This document shows positions 12,095 to 24,567 of a DNA stretch of 64,000 nt, one piece after another. The translations under genes were made by a program, and so were the position numbers. The notes under the pieces were generated by a model. It saw only the letters and a list, made by a program, of their open reading frames with translations, had not been told where the DNA came from and ran no database searches. The stretch spans positions 310,001 through 374,000 of the forward strand of contig NC_135068.1 of the NCBI RefSeq assembly GCF_051401765.1, read 5' to 3'. Source of the stretch: Calliopsis andreniformis. Lineage: Eukaryota; Arthropoda; Insecta; Hymenoptera; Andrenidae. How positions within the stretch are numbered: position 1 is the first letter of the stretch; each line of letters opens with the position of its first letter.

Positions 12095-13247
12095 GCCCTA
12101 ACTATTCGGATCTGGTGGAGCAACGCCCTAGAGTGAAGCCTAGCTTGCCCGGAAAGTAGAAATGACCATTACTTTGACATCCATTGCATCTGCTCCTGTC
12201 ATAGGTTCGCAAACCTGTTGCATTTATATTGTATTTTAATCGTGTGGCGATGATTTCTAAGGACCAAACTCATCCATCTGGTGGAGCAACGCCCTTGGTT
12301 GAAGCCTATGTTGTCCGGAACGCTGAAATGACCTTTACGTTCACACTGGCAGCAATTATTCCTCTTATACGATAGAAAATCTGCTGCATTCACATTGTAT
12401 TTTATGCTCCTGGTGCTGACTTCTAAGGCCCTAGCTATTCGATCTGGAGGAGCAAGGCCCTAGAGTGAAGCCTAGGTTGGCCGCACGTAGAAATGACCAT
12501 TACTTTCGCACTGGTTGCAATTGTTCCTTTTATACGATGGGAAATCTGTTGTATTTATATTGTATTTTATACTTCTGGCGTTGACTTCTAACGCCCTAGC
12601 TATTCGATCTGGTGGAGCAGCGCCCTAGAGTGAAGCCTAGCTTGCCCGGAACGCAGAAAAGACCATTATTTTGACATCCGTTGCATCTGCTCCTGTCATA
12701 CGTTCGCAATCCCGTTGTATTTATTTTGTATTTTAATCATGTGGCGATGATTTCTAAGGCCCAAACTCATCCATATGGTGAAGCGACGCCCTTGGTTGAA
12801 GCATATTCTGCCCGGAACGTTGAGATGACCTTAACGTTCACACTGGTAACAATTATTCCTCTTATACGATTGAAAATCTGCTGTATTTATATTGTATTTT
12901 ATGCTCCTGGCGTTCACTTCTAAGGCCAGAACTCTTCGATCTGGAGGAGCAACGCCGTAGAGTGAAGGGTAGGTTGCCCGGAAAGTAGAAATGCCCATTA
13001 CTTTCTCACTGATGGCAATTACTCCTTTTATTCAATTGAAAAACTGTTGAATTTATATTGTATTTTATGCTTCTGGCGTTGACTTCTAATGGCCTAACTA
13101 TTGGATCTGGTGGAGCAGCGCCCTGGAGCGAAGACTAGCTTGCCCGGAAAGTAGAAATGACCATTACTTTGACATCCATTGCATCTGCTCCTGTCATAGG
13201 TTCGCAAACCTGTTGTATTTATATTGTATTTTAATCGTGTGGCGATG
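12095..13247. repeat. Seven-monomer block, copy 1 (partner 15082-16234)
   Basis: The class order is B, C, D, B, C, E, B. It matches 15082-16234 at 2987 bp (18 monomers), sharing the ATTCGGATCTGG insertion, the AAAAGACCATTATTTTGAC variant, GAAGCATATTCTGCCCGG and the E monomer with CTTTCTCACTGATGG. The right edge is where one copy changes to GATGAGTTCTAAGG. Confidence 0.83.
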
Positions 13248-13771
13248 ATTTCTAAGGACCAAACTCATCCATCTGGTAGAGCAACGCCCTTGGTTGAAGC
13301 CTATGTTGTCCGGAACGCTGAAATGACCTTTACGTTCACACTGGCAGCAATTATTCCTCTTATACGATAGAAAATCTGCTGCATTTACATTGTATTTTAT
13401 GCTCCTGGTGCTGACTTCTAAGGCCCTAGCTATTCGATCTGGAGGAGCAAGGCCCTAGAGTGAAGCCTAGGTTGTCCGCACGTAGAAATGACCATTACTT
13501 TCGCACTGGTTGCAATTATTCCTTTTATACGATGGGAAATCTGTTGTATTTATATTGTATTTTATGCTTCTGGCGTTGACTTCTAACGCCCTAGCTATTC
13601 GATCTGGTGGAGCAGCGCCCTAGAGTGAAGCCTAGCTTGCCCGGAACGCAGAAAAGACCATTATTTTGACATCCGTTGCATCTGCTCCTGTCATACGTTC
13701 GCAAACCTGTTGTATTTATATTGTATTTTAATCGTGTGGCGATGAGTTCTAAGGCCCAAACTCATCCACCT

Positions 13772-15000
13772 GGTCAAGCAACGCCGTATAGTGAAGGCTA
13801 GCTTGCACGGAACGTTGAAATGACCTTTACGTTCACGCTGGTAGCAATTATTCCTCTTATACGGTTGAAAATCTGCTGTATTTATATTGTATTTTAATCC
13901 TCCGGCGTTGATTTCTAAGGTCCAAACTCATCCACCTGGTGAGGCAACACCCTAGAGCAAAGTCTAGGTTGCCCGGATCGTAGAAATGACCATTACTTTC
14001 GCATTGGCTGCAATTATTCCTTTTATACGATGTGAAATCTGTTGTATTTATATTGCACTTTATGCTTCTGGCGTTGACTTCTAACGCCCTAACTATTCGA
14101 TCTGGTGGAGCAGCGCCCCAGAGTGAAGCCTAGCTTGCCCGGGACGTAGAAAAGACCATTATTTTGACATCCGTTGCATCTGCTTCTGTCACACGTTCGC
14201 AAACCCGTTGTATTTATTTTGTATTTTAATCATGTGGCGATGATTTCTAAGGCCCAAACTCATCCACCAGGTAAGGAAACACCCTAGAGCGAAGCCTACG
14301 TTTCCCTGAACATAGAAATGACCATTACATTCGCACTGGTTGCAATTACTCCTTTTATACGACGGGAATTCTGTTGTTTTTATATTGCATTTTATGCTTC
14401 TGTCGTTGACTTCTAATGCCCTAACTATTCGATCTGGTGGAGCGACGCCCTGGAGTGTGGCCTAGCTTGCCCGGAACGTAGAAATGACCATTACTTTGAC
14501 ACCCGTTGCATCTGCCCATGTCATACATTCGCAAACCTGTTGTATTTATTTTGTATTTTAATCATGTGGCGATGATTTCAAAGGCCCAAACTCATCCACC
14601 TGGTGAAGAAGCGCCCGTGGTTGAAACCTAGGTTTCGCGGAACGTTGAAATGACCTTTACGTTCACACTGGTAGCAATTATTCCTCTTCTACGATTGAAA
14701 ATCTGATGTATTAATATTGTATTTTATGCCTCTGGCGCTGACTTCTAAGGCCCTAGCTATTAGATCTGGTGGAGCAAGGCCCTACAGTGAAGCCTAGATT
14801 GCCCGGAACATTGAAATGACCATTACTTTGACAACCGTTGCATCTGCTCCTGTCATACGTTCGCAAACCTGTTGTGTTTATTTTGCATTTTAATCATGTG
14901 GCGATGATTTCTAAGGCCCAAACTCATCCACCTGGTGAAGAAACGCCCTTGGTTGAAACCTAGGTTTCACGGAACGTTGAAATGACCTTTACATTCAGAC
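13772..15000. repeat. Block copied at 17422-18816 with one extra monomer
   Basis: 13772-14705 matches 17422-18355 at 3650 bp (22 monomers). Then 14707-15000 matches 18523-18816 at 3816 bp, so the second copy has one additional monomer (about 18356-18520). The shared tag is a chimeric monomer with CCTACGTTTCCCTGAAC at 14296, 17946 and 20931, and TAGATCTGGTGGAGCAAGG. Confidence 0.83.
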
Positions 15001-15081
15001 TGGTAGCAATTATTCCTCTTCTACGATTGAAAATCTGTTGTATTAATATTGTATTTTATGACTCTGGCGATAACTTCTAAG

Positions 15082-17005
15082 GCCCTAACTATTCGGATCT
15101 GGTGGAGCAACGCCCTAGAGTGAAGCCTAGCTTGCCCGGAAAGTAGAAATGACCATTACTTTGACATCCATTGCATCTGCTCCTGTCATAGGTTCGCAAA
15201 CCTGTTGCATTTATATTGTATTTTAATCGTGTGGCGATGATTTCTAAGGACCAAACTCATCCATCTGGTGGAGCAACGCCCTTGGTTGAAGCCTATGTTG
15301 TCCGGAACGCTGAGATGACCTTTACGTTCACACTGGCAGCAATTATTCCTCTTATACGATACAAAATCTGCTGCATTTACATTGTATTTTATGCTCCTGG
15401 TGCTGACTTCTAAGGCCCTAGCTATTCGATCTGGAGGAGCAAGGCCCTAGAGTGAAGCCTAGGTTGTCCGCACGTAGAAATGACCATTACTTTCGCACTG
15501 GTTGCAATTATTCCTTTTATACGATGGGAAATCTGTTGTATTTATATTGTATTTTATACTTCTGGCGTTGACTTCTAACGCCCTAGCTATTCGATCTGGT
15601 GGAGCAGCGCCCTAGAGTGAAGCCTAGCTTGCCCGGAACGCAGAAAAGACCATTATTTTGACTTCCGTTGCATCTGCTCCTGTCATACGTTCGGAATCCC
15701 GTTGTATTTATTTTGTATTTTAATCATGTGGCGATGATTTCTAAGGCCCAAACTCATCCATCTGGTGAAGCAACGCCCTTGGTTGAAGCATATTCTGCCC
15801 GGAACGTTGAGATGACCTTAACGTTCACACTGGTAACAATTATTCCTCTTATACGATTGAAAATCTGCTGTATTTATATTGTATTTTATGCTCCTGGCGT
15901 TCACTTCTAAGGCCAGAACTCTTCGATCTGGAGGAGCAACGCCGTAGAGTGAAGGGTAGGTTGCCCGGAAAGTAGAAATGCCCATTACTTTCTCACTGAT
16001 GGCAATTACTCCTTTTATTCAATTGAAAAACTGTTGAATTTATATTGTATTTTATGCTTCTGGCGTTGACTTCTAATGGCCTAACTATTGGATGTGGTGG
16101 AGCAGCGCCCTGGAGTGAAGACTAGCTTGCCCGGAAAGTAGAAATGACCATTACTTTGACATCCATTGCATCTGCTCCTGTCATAGGTTCGCAAACCTGT
16201 TGTATTTATAATGTATTTTAATCGTGTGGCGATGAGTTCTAAGGCCCAAACTCATCCACCTGGTGAAGAAACGCCCTTGGTTGAAACCTAGGTATCACGG
16301 AACGCTGAAATGACCTTTACATTCACACTGGTAGCAATTATTCCTCTTCTACGATTGAAAATCTGTTGTATTAATATTGTATTTTATGCCTCTGGCGATA
16401 ACTTCTAAGGCCCTAACTATTCGATCTGGTGGAGCAACGCCCTAGAGTGAAGCCTAGCTTGCCCGGAAATTAGAAATGACCATTACTTTGACATCCATTG
16501 CATCTGCTCCTGTCATGCGCTCGCAAACCTGTTGTATTGATATTGTATTTTAATCGCGTGGCGATGATTTCTGAGGACCAAGCTCATCCATCTGGTCAAG
16601 CAACGCCGTATAGTGAAGGCTAGGTTGTACGGAACGTTGAAATGACCTTTAAGGTCACACTGGTTGCAATTATTCCTCTTATACGATTGAAATTCTGCTG
16701 TATTTATATTGTATTTTAATCCTCTGGCATTGATTTCTAAGGTCCAAACTCATCCACCTCGTGAGGCATGCCCTAGTGTGAAGCCTAGGTTGTCCGCACG
16801 TAGAAATGACCATTACTTTCGCACTGGTTGCAATTATTCCTTTTATACGATGGGAAATCTGTTGTATTTATATTGTATTTTATGCTTCTGGCGTTGACTT
16901 CTAACGCCCTAGCTATTCGATCTGGTGGAGCAGCGCCCTAGAGTGAAGCCTAGCTTGCCCGGAACGCAGAAAAGACCATTATTTTGACATCCGTTGCATC
17001 TGCTC
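15082..17005. repeat. Higher-order block copied at 21808-23473
   Basis: The left part repeats 12095-13247. From 15340 to 17005 the sequence reappears at 21808-23473 with a constant offset of 6468 bp (39 monomers). Within it, 16117-16985 is also repeated at 19102-19970 and 22585-23453, so this part exists three times. Marks of the three-copy part are GAAGACTAGCTTGCCC, GGTATCACGGAACGC, ATTGATATTGTATTTT, GATTTCTGAGGACC and CTTTAAGGTCACACTGG. Confidence 0.85.
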
Positions 17006-17659
17006 CTGTCATACGTTCGCAATCCCGTTGTATTTATTTTGTATTTTAATCATGTGGCGATGAGTTCTAAGGCCCAAACTCATCCACCTGGTGAAGAAAC
17101 GCCCTTGGTTGAAACCTACGTTTCACGGAACGTTGAAATGACCTTTACATTCACACTGGTAGCAATTATTCCTCTCCTACGATTGAAAATCTGTTGTATT
17201 AATATTGTATTTTATGCCTCTGGCAATAACTTCTAAGGCCCTAACTATTCGATCTGGTGGAGCAACGCCCTAGAGTGAAGCCTAGCTTGCCCGGAAATTA
17301 GAAATGACCATTACTTTGACATCCATTGCATCTGCTCCTGTCATGCGCTCGCAAACCTGTTGTATTGATATTGTATTTTAATCGCGTGGCGATGATTTCT
17401 GAGGACCAAGCTCATCCATCTGGTCAAGCAACGCCGTATAGTGAAGGCTAGCTTGCACGGTACGTTGAAATGACCTTTACGTTCACGCTGGTAGCAATTA
17501 TTCCTCTTATACGGTTGAAAATCTGCTGTATTTATATTGTATTTTAATCCTCCGGCGTTGATTTCTAAGGTCCAAACTCATCCACCTGGTGAGGCAACAC
17601 CCTAGAGCAAAGTCTAGGTTGCCCGGATCGTAGAAATGACCATTACTTTCGCATTGGCT

Positions 17660-20098
17660 GCAATTATTCCTTTTATACGATGTGAAATCTGTTGTATTTA
17701 TATTGCACTTTATGCTTCTGGCGTTGACTTCTAACGCCCTAACTATTCGATCTGGTGGAGCAGCGACCCAGAGTGAAGCCTAGCTTGCCCGGGACGTAGA
17801 AAAGACCATTATTTTGACATCCGTTGCATCTGCTTCTGTCACACGTTCGCAAACCCGTTGTATTTATTTTGTATTTTAATCATGTGGCGATGATTTCTAA
17901 GGCCCAAACTCATCCACCAGGTGAGGAAACACCCTAGAGCGAAGCCTACGTTTCCCTGAACATAGAAATGACCATTACATTCGCACTGGTTGCAATTACT
18001 CCTTTTATACGACGGGAATTCTGTTGTTTTTATATTGCATTTTATGCTTCTGTCGTTGACTTCTAATGCCCTAACTATTCGATCTGGTGGAGCGACGCCC
18101 TGGAGTGTGGCCTAGCTTGCCCGGAACGTAGAAATGACCATTACTTTGACACCCGTTGCATCTGCCCATGTCATACGTTCGCAAACCTGTTGTATTTATT
18201 TTGTATTTTAATCATGTGGCGATGATTTCAAAGGCCCAAACTCATCCACCTGGTGAAGAAGCGCCGGTGGTTGAAACCTAGGTTTCGCGGAACGTTGAAA
18301 TGACCTTTACGTTCACACTGGTAGCAATTATTCCTCTTCTACGATTGAAAATCTGCTGTATTTATATTGTATTTTAATCCTCTGGCGTTGATTTCTAAGG
18401 TCCAAACTCATCCAACTGGTGAAGCAACGCCGTATAGTGAAGGCTAGGTTTCACGGAACGTTGAAAGGACCTCTACATTCACACTGGTAGCAATTATTCC
18501 TCTTCTACGATTGAAAATCTGATGTATTAATATTGTATTTTATGCCTCTGGCGCTGACTTCTAAGGCCCTAGCTATTAGATCTGGTGGAGCAAGGCCCTA
18601 CAGTGAAGCCTAGATTGCCCGGAACATTGAAATGACCATTACTTTGACAACCGTTGCATCTGCTCCTGTCATACGTTCGCAAACCTGTTGTGTTTATTTT
18701 GCATTTTAATCATGTGGCGATGATTTCTAAGTCCCAAACTCATCCACCTGGTGAAGAAACGCCCTTGGTTGAAACCTAGGTTTCACGGAACGTTGAAATG
18801 ACCTTTACATTCAGACTGGCAGCAATTATTCCTCTTATACGATAGAAAATCTGCTGCATTTACATTGTATTTTGTGCTCCTGGTGCTGACTTCTAAGGCC
18901 CTAGCTATTCGATCTGGAGGAGCAAGGCCCTAGAGTGAAGCCTAGGTTGTCCGCACGTAGAAATGACCATTACTTTCGCACTGGTTGCAATTATTCCTTT
19001 TATACGATGGGAAATCTGTTGTATTTATATTGTATTTTATACTTCTGGCGTTGACTTCTAACGCCCTAGCTATTCGATCTGGTGGAGCAGCGCCCTAGAG
19101 TGAAGACTAGCTTGCCCGGAAAGTAGAAATGACCATTACTTTGACATCCATTGCATCTGCTCCTGTCATAGGTTCGCAAACCTGTTGTATTTATATTGTA
19201 TTTTAATCGTGTGGCGATGAGTTCTAAGGCCCAAACTCATCCACCTGGTGAAGAAACGCCCTTGGTTGAAACCTAGGTATCACGGAACGCTGAAATGACC
19301 TTTACATTCACACTGGTAGCAATTATTCCTCTTCTACGATTGAAAATCTGTTGTATTAATATTGTATTTTATGCCTCTGGCGATAACTTCTAAGGCCCTA
19401 ACTATTCGATCTGGTGGAGCAACGCCCTAGAGTGAAGCCTAGCTTGCCCGGAAATTAGAAATGACCATTACTTTGACATCCATTGCATCTGCTCCTGTCA
19501 TGCGCTCGCAAACCTGTTGTATTGATATTGTATTTTAATCGCGTGGCGATGATTTCTGAGGACCAAGCTCATCCATCTGGTCAAGCAACGCCGTATAGTG
19601 AAGGCTAGGTTGCACGGAACGTTGAAATGACCTTTAAGGTCACACTGGTTGCAATTATTCCTCTTATACGATTGAAATTCTGCTGTATTTATATTGTATT
19701 TTAATCCTCTGGCATTGATTTCTAAGGTCCAAACTCATCCACCTCGTGAGGCACGCCCTAGTGTGAAGCCTAGGTTGTCCGCACGTAGAAATGACCATTA
19801 CTTTCGCACTGGTTGCAAACATTCCTTTTATACGATGGGAAATCTGTTGTATTTATATTGTATTTTATGCTTCTGGCGTTGACTTCTAACGCCCTAGCTA
19901 TTCGATCTGGTGGAGCAGCGCCCTAGAGTGAAGCCTGGCTTGCCCGGAATGCAGAAAAGACCATTATTTTGACATCCGTTGCATCTGCTTCTGTCATACG
20001 TTCGCAAACCCGTTGTATTTATTTTGCATTTTAATCATGTGGCGATGATTTCTAAGGCCCAAGCTCATCCACCTGGTGAAGAAACGCCCTTGGTTGAA
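17660..20098. repeat. 18-mer higher-order repeat, copy 1
   Basis: This stretch matches 20645-23581. Up to 19104 the offset is 2985 bp (18 monomers); from 19102 onward it is 3483 bp (21 monomers). The change is explained by three monomers (about 22089-22586) that the right copy has and this one lacks. The missing 498 bp corresponds to material seen at about 15.62-16.12 kb. Confidence 0.86.
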
Positions 20099-20644
20099 AC
20101 CTAGGTTTCACGGAACGTTGAAATGACCTTTACATTCACACTGGTAGCAATTATTCCTCTTCTACTATTGAAAATCTGTTGTATTAATATTGTATTTTAT
20201 GCCTCTGGCGATAACTTCTAACGCCCTAACTATTCGATCTGGTGGAGCAACGCCCTAGAGTGAAGCCTAGCTTGCCCGGAAATTAGAAATGACCATTACT
20301 TTGACATCCATTGCATCAGCTCCTGTCATACGTTCGCAAACCTGTTGTATTTATAATGTATTTTAATCGTGAGGCGATGATTTCTAAGGACCAAACTCAT
20401 CCAACTGGTGAAGCAACGCCGTATAGTGAAGGCTAGGTTTCACGGAACGTTGAAATGACCTTCACATTCACACTGGTAGCAATTATTCCTCTTCTACGAT
20501 TGAAAATCTGTTGTATTAATATTGCATTTTATGCCTCTGGCGCTGACTTCTAAGGCCCTAGCTATTCGATCTGGTGGAGCAAGGCCCTACAGTGAAGCCT
20601 AGATTGCCCGGAACGTTGAAATGACCATTACTTTCGCACTGGTT

Positions 20645-23581
20645 GCAATTATTCCTTTTATACGATGTGAAATCTGTTGTATTTATATTGCACTTTATGC
20701 TTCTGGCGTTGACTTCTAACGCCCTAACTATTCGATCTGGTGGAGCAGCGACCCAGAGTGAAGCCTAGCTTGCCCGGGACGTAGAAAAGACCATTATTTT
20801 GACATCCGTTGCATCTGCTTCTGTCACACGTTCGCAAACCCGTTGTATTTATTTTGTATTTTAATCATGTGGCGATGATTTCTAAGGCCCAAACTCATCC
20901 ACCAGGTGAGGAAACACCCTAGAGCGAAGCCTACGTTTCCCTGAACATAGAAATGACCATTACATTCGCACTGGTTGCAATTACTCCTTTTATACGACGG
21001 GAATTCTGTTGTTTTTATATTGCATTTTATGCTTCTGTCGTTGACTTCTAATGCCCTAACTATTCGATCTGGTGGAGCGACGCCCTGGAGTGTGGCCTAG
21101 CTTGCCCGGAACGTAGAAATGACCATTACTTTGACACCCGTTGCATCTGCCCATGTCATACGTTCGCAAACCTGTTGTATTTATTTTGTATTTTAATCAT
21201 GTGGCGATGATTTCAAAGGCCCAAACTCATCCACCTGGTGAAGAAGCGCCCGTGGTTGAAACCTAGGTTTCGCGGAACGTTGAAATGACCTTTACGTTCA
21301 CACTGGTAGCAATTATTCCTCTTCTACGATTGAAAATCTGCTGTATTTATATTGTATTTTAATCCTCTGGCGTTGATTTCTAAGGTCCAAACTCATCCAA
21401 CTGGTGAAGCAACGCCGTATAGTGAAGGCTAGGTTTCACGGAACGTTGAAATGACCTCTACATTCACACTGGTAGCAATTATTCCTCTTCTACGATTGAA
21501 AATCTGATGTATTAATATTGTATTTTATGCCTCTGGCGCTGACTTCTAAGGCCCTAGCTATTAGATCTGGTGGAGCAAGGCCCTACAGTGAAGCCTAGAT
21601 TGCCCGGAACATTGAAATGACCATTACTTTGACAACCGTTGCATCTGCTCCTGTCATACGTTCGCAAACCTGTTGTGTTTATTTTGCATTTTAATCATGT
21701 GGCGATGATTTCTAAGGCCCAAACTCATCCACCTGGTGGAGAAACGCCCTTGGTTGAAACCTAGGTTTCACGGAACGTTGAAATGACCTTTACATTCAGA
21801 CTGGCAGCAATTATTCCTCTTATACGATAGAAAATCTGCTGCATTTACATTGTATTTTATGCTCCTGGTGCTGACTTCTAAGGCCCTAGCTATTCGATCT
21901 GGAGGAGCAAGTCCCTAGAGTGAAGCCTAGGTTGTCCGCACGTAGAAATGACCATTACTTTCGCACTGGTTGCAATTGTTCCTTTTATACGATGGGAAAT
22001 CTGTTGTATTTATATTGTATTTTATACTTCTGGCGTTGACTTCTAACGCCCTAGCTATTCGATCTGGTGGAGCAGCGCCCTAGAGTGAAGCCTAGCTTGC
22101 CCGGAACGCAGAAAAGACCATTATTTTGACTTCCGTTGCATCTGCTCCTGTCATACGTTCGGAATCCCGTTGTATTTATTTTGTATTTTAATCATGTGGC
22201 GATGATTTCTAAGGCCCAAACTCATCCATCTGGTGAAGCAACGCCCTTGGTTGAAGCATATTCTGCCCGGAACGTTGAGATGACCTTAACGTTCACACTG
22301 GTAACAATTATTCCTCTTATACGATTGAAAATCTGCTGTATTTATATTGTATTTTATGCTCCTGGCGTTCACTTCTAAGGCCAGAACTCTTCGATCTGGA
22401 GGAGCAACGCCGTAGAGTGAAGGGTAGGTTGCCCGGAAAGTAGAAATGCCCATTACTTTCTCACTGATGGCAATTACTCCTTTTATTCAATTGAAAAACT
22501 GTTGAATTTATATTGTATTTTATGCTTCTGGCGTTGACTTCTAATGGCCTAACTATTGGATCTGGTGGAGCAGCGCCCTGGAGTGAAGACTAGCTTGCCC
22601 GGAAAGTAGAAATGACCATTACTTTGACATCCATTGCATCTGCTCCTGTCATAGGTTCGCAAACCTGTTGTATTTATATTGTATTTTAATCGTGTGGCGA
22701 TGAGTTCTAAGGCCCAAACTCATCCACCTGGTGAAGAAACGCCCTTGGTTGAAACCTAGGTATCACGGAACGCTGAAATGACCTTTACATTCACACTGGT
22801 AGCAATTATTCCTCTTCTACGATTGAAAATCTGTTGTATTAATATTGTATTTTATGCCTCTGGCGATAACTTCTAAGGCCCTAACTATTCGATCTGGTGG
22901 AGCAACGCCCTAGAGTGAAGCCTAGCTTGCCCGGAAATTAGAAATGACCATTACTTTGACATCCATTGCATCTGCTCCTGTCATGCGCTCGCAAACCTGT
23001 TGTATTGATATTGTATTTTAATCGCGTGGCGATGATTTCTGAGGACCAAGCTCATCCATCTGGTCAAGCAACGCCGTATAGTGAAGGCTAGGTTGCACGG
23101 AACGTTGAAATGACCTTTAAGGTCACACTGGTTGCAATTATTCCTCTTATACGATTGAAATTCTGCTGTATTTATATTGTATTTTAATCCTCTGGCATTG
23201 ATTTCTAAGGTCCAAACTCATCCACCTCGTGAGGCACGCCCTAGTGTGAAGCCTAGGTTGTCCGCACGTAGAAATGACCATTACTTTCGCACTGGTTGCA
23301 AACATTCCTTTTATACGATGGGAAATCTGTTGTATTTATATTGTATTTTATGCTTCTGGCGTTGACTTCTAACGCCCTAGCTATTCGATCTGGTGGAGCA
23401 GCGCCCTAGAGTGAAGCCTGGCTTGCCCGGAACGCAGAAAAGACCATTATTTTGACATCCGTTGCATCTGCTTCTGTCATACGTTCGCAAACCCGTTGTA
23501 TTTATTTTGCATTTTAATCATGTGGCGATGATTTCTAAGGCCCAAGCTCATCCACCTGGTGAAGAAACGCCCTTGGTTGAA
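20645..23581. repeat. 18-mer/21-mer higher-order repeat, copy 2
   Basis: This is the partner of 17660-20098, carrying the additional B-C-E trimer at about 22089-22586. The two copies differ only at scattered positions, for instance TTTTGTGCTCC against TTTTATGCTCC. The match stops at 23581, where this copy changes to GAAGCATATGCTGCCCGG. Confidence 0.86.
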
Positions 23582-24567
23582 GCATATGCTGCCCGGAACG
23601 TTGAGATGACCTTAACGTTCACACTGGTAACAATTATTCCTCTTATACGATTGAAAATCTGCTGTATTTATATTGCATTTTATGCTCCTGGCGTTGACTT
23701 CTATGGACCTAACTCTTCGATCTGGTGGAGCAACGCCGTCGAGTGAGCGCTAGGTTGGCCGGAATGTAGAAGTGGCCGTTACTTTCAGACTGATGGCAAT
23801 TACTCCTTTTATTCAATTGAAAATCTGCTGTATTTATATTGCATTTTATGCTCCTGGCGTTGACTTCTATGGACCTAACTCTTCGATCTGGTGGAGCAAC
23901 GCCGTCGAGTGAACGCTAGGTTGCCCGGCATGTAGAAGTGGCCGTTACTTTCAGAATGAAGGCAATTACTCCTTTTATTCAATTGAAAAGCTGTTGAATT
24001 TATATTGTATTTTATGCTTATGTCGTTGACTTCTAAGGCCCTATCTATTCGACCTGGAGGTGCAGCGCGCTATAGTGAAGCCTAGGTTGCCCGGAACGTA
24101 GAAATGACCATTACTTTGACACCCGCTGCATCTGCCTATGTCTTACGTTCGCAAACCTGTTGTATTTATTTTGTATTTTAATCTTGTGGCGCTGATTTCT
24201 AAGGCCCCAACTCATCCACCTGGTGAAGCAACGCCCTTGGTTGAAGCCTAGGTTGCCCGGAACATCGAAATGACCTTCACGTTCACGCTAGTAGCAATTA
24301 TTCCTCTTATACGATTGAAAACCTGCTGTATATATATAGTATTGTATGCTCCTGGCGTTGACTTTTAAGGCCCTAACCATTCGATCTGGTGGTGCATCGC
24401 CATAGAGTGAAGCCTAGGTTGCCCAGAACGTAGAAGAGACCATTACTTTCACACTGGTCACAATTATTCCTTTTATACGATTTGAAATCTGTTGTATTTA
24501 TATTGTATTTTATGCTTCTGGCGTTGACTTCTAAGGCCCTAACTATTCGATCTGGTGGAGCAACGCG
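23580..24567. repeat. Six-monomer block copied at 26569-27556
   Basis: The offset is 2989 bp, about 18 monomers. Shared marks are GAAGCATATGCTGCCCGG, CTATGGACCTAACTCTTCG, CGACCTGGAGGTGCAGCG, CTTGTGGCGCTGATTTC and TATATAGTATTGTATGC. The copies differ by a few substitutions. They diverge where one has AACGCGCTAGAG and the other CGCGCTCTGGAG. Confidence 0.85.
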
